64,000 bases of DNA from Hyphomicrobiales bacterium (GTDB lineage: Bacteria > Pseudomonadota > Alphaproteobacteria > Rhizobiales > Rhizobiaceae): positions 310,001-374,000 of the forward strand of contig UBPA01000003.1 of the NCBI GenBank assembly GCA_900467185.1, written 5' to 3'. A program made the position numbers and the translations under genes. Positions 60,217 to 64,000 of this stretch are shown here, piece by piece. How positions within the stretch are numbered: position 1 is the first letter of the stretch; every line of letters starts with the position of its first letter. Below the pieces are notes generated by a model. The model made no database searches and had not been told where the DNA came from. It was given only the letters and a program-made list of their open reading frames with translations.

Positions 60217-61713
60217 CTACTTCATCGTCGGCATGACGAATTCGGCGCCGTCCTTGATGCCGGAGGGCCAGCGGCTGGTGATCGTCTTGGTGCGGGTCCA
60301 GAACTTGATCGAATCCGTGCCGTGCTGGTTGAGGTCGCCGAAGGACGAGGACTTCCAGCCGCCGAAGGAGTGGTAGGCGAGCGGAACGGGGATCGGCACG
60401 TTGACGCCGACCATGCCGATATTGATGCGCGAGGCGAAGTCGCGGGCCGCATCGCCGTCGCGGGTGTAGATCGCGACACCGTTGCCGTATTCGTGCTTCA
60501 TCGGCAGGTCGAGCGCTTCCTCGTAGGTCTTGGCGCGGACGACGGAGAGGACGGGGCCGAAGATTTCGGTCTTGTAGATGTCCATGTCCGGCGTGACATT
60601 GTCGAACAGGCAGCCGCCGACGAAATAGCCGTCCTCATAGCCCTGCAGCTTGAAGCCGCGGCCATCGACCACGAGATCGGCGCCAGCCTCCACGCCCTTG
60701 TCGATGAGGCCGAGAATGCGGTCGCGCGCTTCCCGGGTCACGACCGGGCCGAGATCGGCCTTGTCGTCGGTATAGGGGCCGATGCGCAAGCTCTCGACCA
60801 TGGGCGTCAGCTTTTCGATCAGCCGGTTGGCGGTCTCCTCGCCGACGGGAACGGCAACGGAGATCGCCATGCAGCGCTCGCCGGCCGAGCCGTAGCCGGC
60901 GCCCATCAGGGCGTTTGCCGCCTGATCCAGATCGGCATCCGGCATGATGATCATGTGGTTCTTGGCGCCGCCGAAGCACTGGGCGCGCTTGCCGTTCATC
61001 GCCGCCGTGCCATAGACGTAGCGGGCGATCGGCGTGGAGCCGACGAAGGAGACGGCGGAGATGTCGGGATGCGTCAGGATCGCATCAACCGCGCCCTTGT
61101 CGCCATTGACGACGTTGAGGATGCCGGCCGGCAGGCCGGCCTCGATCATCAGTTCGGCCAGACGGATCGGCACGGAGGGATCGCGCTCCGACGGCTTCAG
61201 GATGAAGGCATTGCCGCAGGCAATCGCCGGGGCGAACATCCACATCGGGATCATGCCCGGAAAGTTGAACGGCGTGATGCCCGCACCGATGCCGACCGGC
61301 TGGCGGATCGAATACATATCGATGTTCGGGCCTGCGCCTTCGGTGAACTCGCTCTTCGACAGATGCGGGATGCCGATGACGAATTCGCAGACCTCGAGGC
61401 CGCGGACGATATCGCCCTTGGCGTCATCGATGGTCTTGCCGTGTTCGCGCGAGAGCGTTTCGGCCAGGCTGTCCATGTTGTCGTTCAGGAGCTGGACGAA
61501 CTTCATGAAGACGCGGGCGCGGCGCTGCGGGTTGGTGGCCGCCCATTTCGGCTGCGCGGCCTTGGCATTCTCGACGGCTGCCGCCAGTTCGGCATCGCTG
61601 GCAAGCGCCACCTTGCCCTGGATCTCGCCGGTTGCCGGGTTGAAGATGTTGCTCGTGCGTCCGCTCGTGCCGGCAACCGTTTTGCCGCCGATGAAATGGC
61701 CGATCTCGTACAT
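60217..61713 (-). CDS. mmsA: CoA-acylating methylmalonate-semialdehyde dehydrogenase
   Basis: NAD-dependent cytosolic enzyme of 498 residues that converts methylmalonate or malonate semialdehyde plus CoA to propionyl- or acetyl-CoA, in valine and inositol breakdown (IolA homologue). Features are EFVIGIPHLSKSEFTEGAG, the cofactor region GAGITPFNFPGMIPMWMFA, FVGSTPIARYVYGTAAMNGK and the catalytic Cys in GSAGERCMAIS. The Glu of typical aldehyde dehydrogenases is replaced, as in this CoA-dependent subfamily. A LysR gene is divergent 118 bases away and likely controls it. Confidence 0.94.
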   Translation of the reverse strand: MYEIGHFIGGKTVAGTSGRTSNIFNPATGEIQGKVALASDAELAAAVENAKAAQPKWAATNPQRRARVFMKFVQLLNDNMDSLAETLSREHGKTIDDAKGDIVRGLEVCEFVIGIPHLSKSEFTEGAGPNIDMYSIRQPVGIGAGITPFNFPGMIPMWMFAPAIACGNAFILKPSERDPSVPIRLAELMIEAGLPAGILNVVNGDKGAVDAILTHPDISAVSFVGSTPIARYVYGTAAMNGKRAQCFGGAKNHMIIMPDADLDQAANALMGAGYGSAGERCMAISVAVPVGEETANRLIEKLTPMVESLRIGPYTDDKADLGPVVTREARDRILGLIDKGVEAGADLVVDGRGFKLQGYEDGYFVGGCLFDNVTPDMDIYKTEIFGPVLSVVRAKTYEEALDLPMKHEYGNGVAIYTRDGDAARDFASRINIGMVGVNVPIPVPLAYHSFGGWKSSSFGDLNQHGTDSIKFWTRTKTITSRWPSGIKDGAEFVMPTMK

Positions 61714-61831
61714 GCTGTCTCCTCCAGATTGTCATTGCTGTTACGAGGACGATCGCACTACAGTCTACACAAATCAACGTGCGAAATTCAGGAACTGTTG
61801 TGCGGAAATCGACACAAGACAGGCGGATGGC

Positions 61832-62713
61832 ATGAACTGGGACGATGTGCGGATGTTTCTCGCGATCGCCCGAACGGGGCAGATCCTCTCGGCATCCAAG
61901 CGGGTGGGCGTCAACCATGCGACGCTCAGCCGGCGGGTGACGGCGCTGGAGGAGGCGCTGAAGACGCGGCTTCTCGTGCGGCGGACCAATGGCTGCGAGT
62001 TGACGGCGGAGGGCGAGGTCTTCTTTCACGCCGCCGAGCGGATGGAGACGGAGATGCTGGCGGCGCAGGCGCATGTCGGCCGGGTCGATACCGCCGTTGC
62101 CGGCACGGTGCGGATCGGCGCGCCGGACGGTTTCGGCGTCTCCTTCCTCGCGCCGCGCCTCGGGCGGCTGACGGCGCGTTTTCCGGCCTTGCGCATCCAG
62201 CTCGTGCCGGTGCCGCGCTCCTTCTCGCTGTCACAGCGAGAGGCGGATATCGCTATCACGCTCGAGCGTCCCGAGCAGGGACGTCTCGTCTCGTCCAAGC
62301 TGACCGATTACACGCTCGGCATCTACGCGTCCGACGCCTACCTGCAGGAGAACGGCACGCCCGACAGCATCGAGGCGCTGAAGCGACATCGGCGGATCGG
62401 CTATGTCGAGGATCTTCTCTGGACGGCCTCGCTCGATTTCACCGGCGAAGTGATGCGCAACTGGGATGCGGGCTTCGAGATTTCGAGTGCCACGGGGCAG
62501 ACGGAGGCCGTGCGGTCCGGCGCCGGCATCGGCATCCTGCACAACTACATCGCGCGCCAGCATGGAGAACTCTGCCGCATCCTGCCCGAGGCGACGATCC
62601 GGCGGGCCTACTGGACGACCTATCACGAGAGTGCGCGGGACCTGCTGCGCGTGCGGACGGTGGCCGATTTCCTGCAGGAGCTCGTCGCTGCGGAGCATGC
62701 GATCTTCGTCTGA
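61832..62713 (+). CDS. LysR-family regulator divergent from mmsA
   Basis: Transcription factor of 293 residues. The N-terminal winged HTH is NWDDVRMFLAIARTGQILSA, SKRVGVNHATLSRRVTALEE, ALKTRLLVRRTNG. The effector-binding domain follows (GTVRIGAPDGFGVSFLAPRL, DIAITLERPEQG, AVRSGAGIGILHNYIA). The divergent arrangement with mmsA is the classical LysR setting, so the inducer may be an intermediate of valine or inositol catabolism; that is inferred. Confidence 0.92.
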   Translation: MNWDDVRMFLAIARTGQILSASKRVGVNHATLSRRVTALEEALKTRLLVRRTNGCELTAEGEVFFHAAERMETEMLAAQAHVGRVDTAVAGTVRIGAPDGFGVSFLAPRLGRLTARFPALRIQLVPVPRSFSLSQREADIAITLERPEQGRLVSSKLTDYTLGIYASDAYLQENGTPDSIEALKRHRRIGYVEDLLWTASLDFTGEVMRNWDAGFEISSATGQTEAVRSGAGIGILHNYIARQHGELCRILPEATIRRAYWTTYHESARDLLRVRTVADFLQELVAAEHAIFV

Positions 62714-62761
62714 GCGATCCGGCATCAGCGGATCATGCGGTGCGTCGCGCCTTCGGGCATC

Positions 62762-62796
62762 CTGGCAATTCCGGCCTTGCCGGCCGGAATTGCCAG
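62762..62796. terminator. 15-bp perfect hairpin between convergent LysR and hutF genes
   Basis: CTGGCAATTCCGGCC and GGCCGGAATTGCCAG form 15 uninterrupted pairs around TTGCC. It lies 48 bases after the LysR stop and 216 bases after the hutF stop. With no T-run on either side it is either a bidirectional terminator or a dispersed palindromic repeat. The rest of 62714-63011 holds no gene. Confidence 0.65.
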
Positions 62797-63011
62797 ACGA
62801 ACTGCGCACATCATGCACGTCATCCAACATTGTTTTCGAGCTGCGCGTCATGCGCCTCGGTTCTGCATCGAACATGGTAACCATAGCGGCGGAAACGTAA
62901 ACGGGATCTTAATCGGACCACCGTCCGGCATGCTGCGCCGCGTTAAAGGTTAATACCCGGTGAACGCGAGGATGTGACTTATGGGGGGATGAGCCACGGA
63001 TGTCATGCGCC

Positions 63012-64000
63012 TCATGCCGAAAGTTCGCTCATCACACGCCGGAAACGATCCGAGATCCGGTCACGCGCGTGATGGCGCCCTGACGTCACCTGCCGCTTGC
63101 CGGCGACCCAGACGCTGTCGGGCCGGGTGCCGTTGGCAAACAGCCAGCCATCGAGCACGGCATCGTGCCGCGCGCCGCTGTCGGGCGCGGACAGCGACAC
63201 GACATCGGCCGGAGCACCCGCAACCAGACCGAGCGGAGAGGTAGTGCCAAGCGCGACGGCCCCGCCGGCCCCCGCAGCATCGAACAGGGCCCGTCCGGTC
63301 GATTGCCCGGCCGATGCCATGACGTTGCGCGACCGGTGCAGCAGGCGCTGGGAGTATTCGAGCTGGCGCAGCTCGTCGGGCAGGCCGATGAGGATGTTGC
63401 TGTCCGAGCCGATGCCGAAGCGTCCGCCGGCCGCGCCGAAGACCGTGGCGTTGAAGGTGCCGTCGCCAAGATTGGCCTCGGTGATCGGGCAGAGCCCGGC
63501 AATGGCGCCGCTCTTCGCCATGCGCACCGTCTCGTCCTCGGTCATGTGCGTCGCATGGATGAGGCACCAGCGCGCATCGAGACCGACATGGTCGAGAAGC
63601 CATTCGACCGGGCGAGCGCCGGACCAGGCGAGGCAGTCCTCGACCTCCTTCACCTGCTCGGCAACGTGAATATGGATCGGCCCCTCCCCGGCCATCGCGA
63701 CCACAGCGGCGATCTCCTGCGGCGTTGCCGCCCGCAGGCTGTGCGGGGCGACACCGACGCGGGACGCCGGCAAGCCGTCCACGGCCGCGCGGCACCCTTC
63801 GAGCAGGCGGGCGAAGCTGTCCGGCGTATTGATGAAACGCCGCTGGCCATCGCTCGGCGCGGCTCCCCCGAAGGTGGAATGGGCATAGAACACCGGCAGA
63901 AGCGTCAGGCCGATCCCGGTTTCGGATGCGGCAGCGGCGATGCGGACGGCCATTTCAGCGATATCGGCATAGGGTCCGCCGTCGATCGCGTGGTGCAGAT
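63012..64000 (-). CDS. hutF: Formimidoylglutamate deiminase HutF, C-terminal part (5' end outside window)
   Basis: Zinc amidohydrolase of histidine catabolism that turns N-formimidoyl-L-glutamate into N-formyl-L-glutamate and ammonia. The visible ~329 residues cover most of the TIM barrel: GLTLLPVFYAHSTFGG, VGVAPHSLRA, IHIHVAEQVKEVEDC (metal/substrate His), LIHATHMTEDE, AGLCPITEANLGDGTFN and FGIGSDSNILIGLPDEL (catalytic Asp region). The N-terminal HxH metal site is beyond 64000. The frame is open to the window edge. Ends 216 bases from the intergenic hairpin. Confidence 0.92.
   Translation of the reverse strand, partial: LHHAIDGGPYADIAEMAVRIAAAASETGIGLTLLPVFYAHSTFGGAAPSDGQRRFINTPDSFARLLEGCRAAVDGLPASRVGVAPHSLRAATPQEIAAVVAMAGEGPIHIHVAEQVKEVEDCLAWSGARPVEWLLDHVGLDARWCLIHATHMTEDETVRMAKSGAIAGLCPITEANLGDGTFNATVFGAAGGRFGIGSDSNILIGLPDELRQLEYSQRLLHRSRNVMASAGQSTGRALFDAAGAGGAVALGTTSPLGLVAGAPADVVSLSAPDSGARHDAVLDGWLFANGTRPDSVWVAGKRQVTSGRHHARDRISDRFRRVMSELSA

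Overview
The window looks like a chromosomal segment of an alphaproteobacterium of the family Rhizobiaceae (Rhizobium, Agrobacterium, Shinella or a relative; the genus cannot be fixed from sequence reading alone). Reasons: high GC, a RirA-type iron regulator, a PhyR/NepR general-stress locus with EcfG-type promoters (GGAAC-N16-CGTT), TIGR02587/TIGR02588 membrane proteins, and the order guaB, MBL hydrolase, MFS, rlmE, ppx, tRNA-Gln.

Layout. (1) 1-7741, housekeeping: 5' part of guaB, a DUF1476 protein, a Tat-exported MBL hydrolase, an MFS transporter, a frameshifted VOC gene, rlmE, a ppx/gppA phosphatase with a very long disordered N-terminus, and tRNA-Gln(CTG). (2) 7725-38065, a ~30.3 kb integrated island bounded by an 18-bp direct repeat that copies the 3' end of tRNA-Gln; the tyrosine integrase lies at the distal (right) end. 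(3) 38066-49209, chromosomal genes rich in envelope and stress functions, several under visible EcfG promoters, with phyR, nepR and a probable second NepR paralogue. (4) 49252-64000, metabolism and regulation: RidA, a PepSY/OmpR-regulator/kinase operon, a five-gene dipeptide ABC transporter, a LuxR-type regulator, a single-domain response regulator, rirA, mmsA with a divergent LysR gene, and part of hutF.

The island is a defence-type accessory region. Its left half holds DNA-transaction genes (DUF3102, serine recombinase), restriction-like nucleases (a NucS-like DUF5655 protein, a DUF4268 protein, two HNH_2 proteins), decayed genes (DUF429, ImmA/IrrE, a truncated integrase next to an IS3-family element), and a compact cluster of tRNA-Ser(CGA), a small acidic protein, a tRNA-like sequence with a shrunken anticodon loop overlapping a strong hairpin, and a HEPN-motif protein. 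Its right half holds a co-directional cassette: SNF2 helicase, coiled-coil protein with a GreA/GreB-like C-terminal domain, type III Mod, type III Res, HipA-like kinase and DUF3037 protein, followed by a divergent pair of XRE-like regulators and the integrase.

The two best candidates for an undescribed system are the SNF2/Gre-like/Mod-Res/HipA-DUF3037 cassette (22960-33992), which I cannot match to a named defence system, and the tRNA-like/hairpin/HEPN unit (13919-15278). All functional statements come from motifs and context; no database search was possible.
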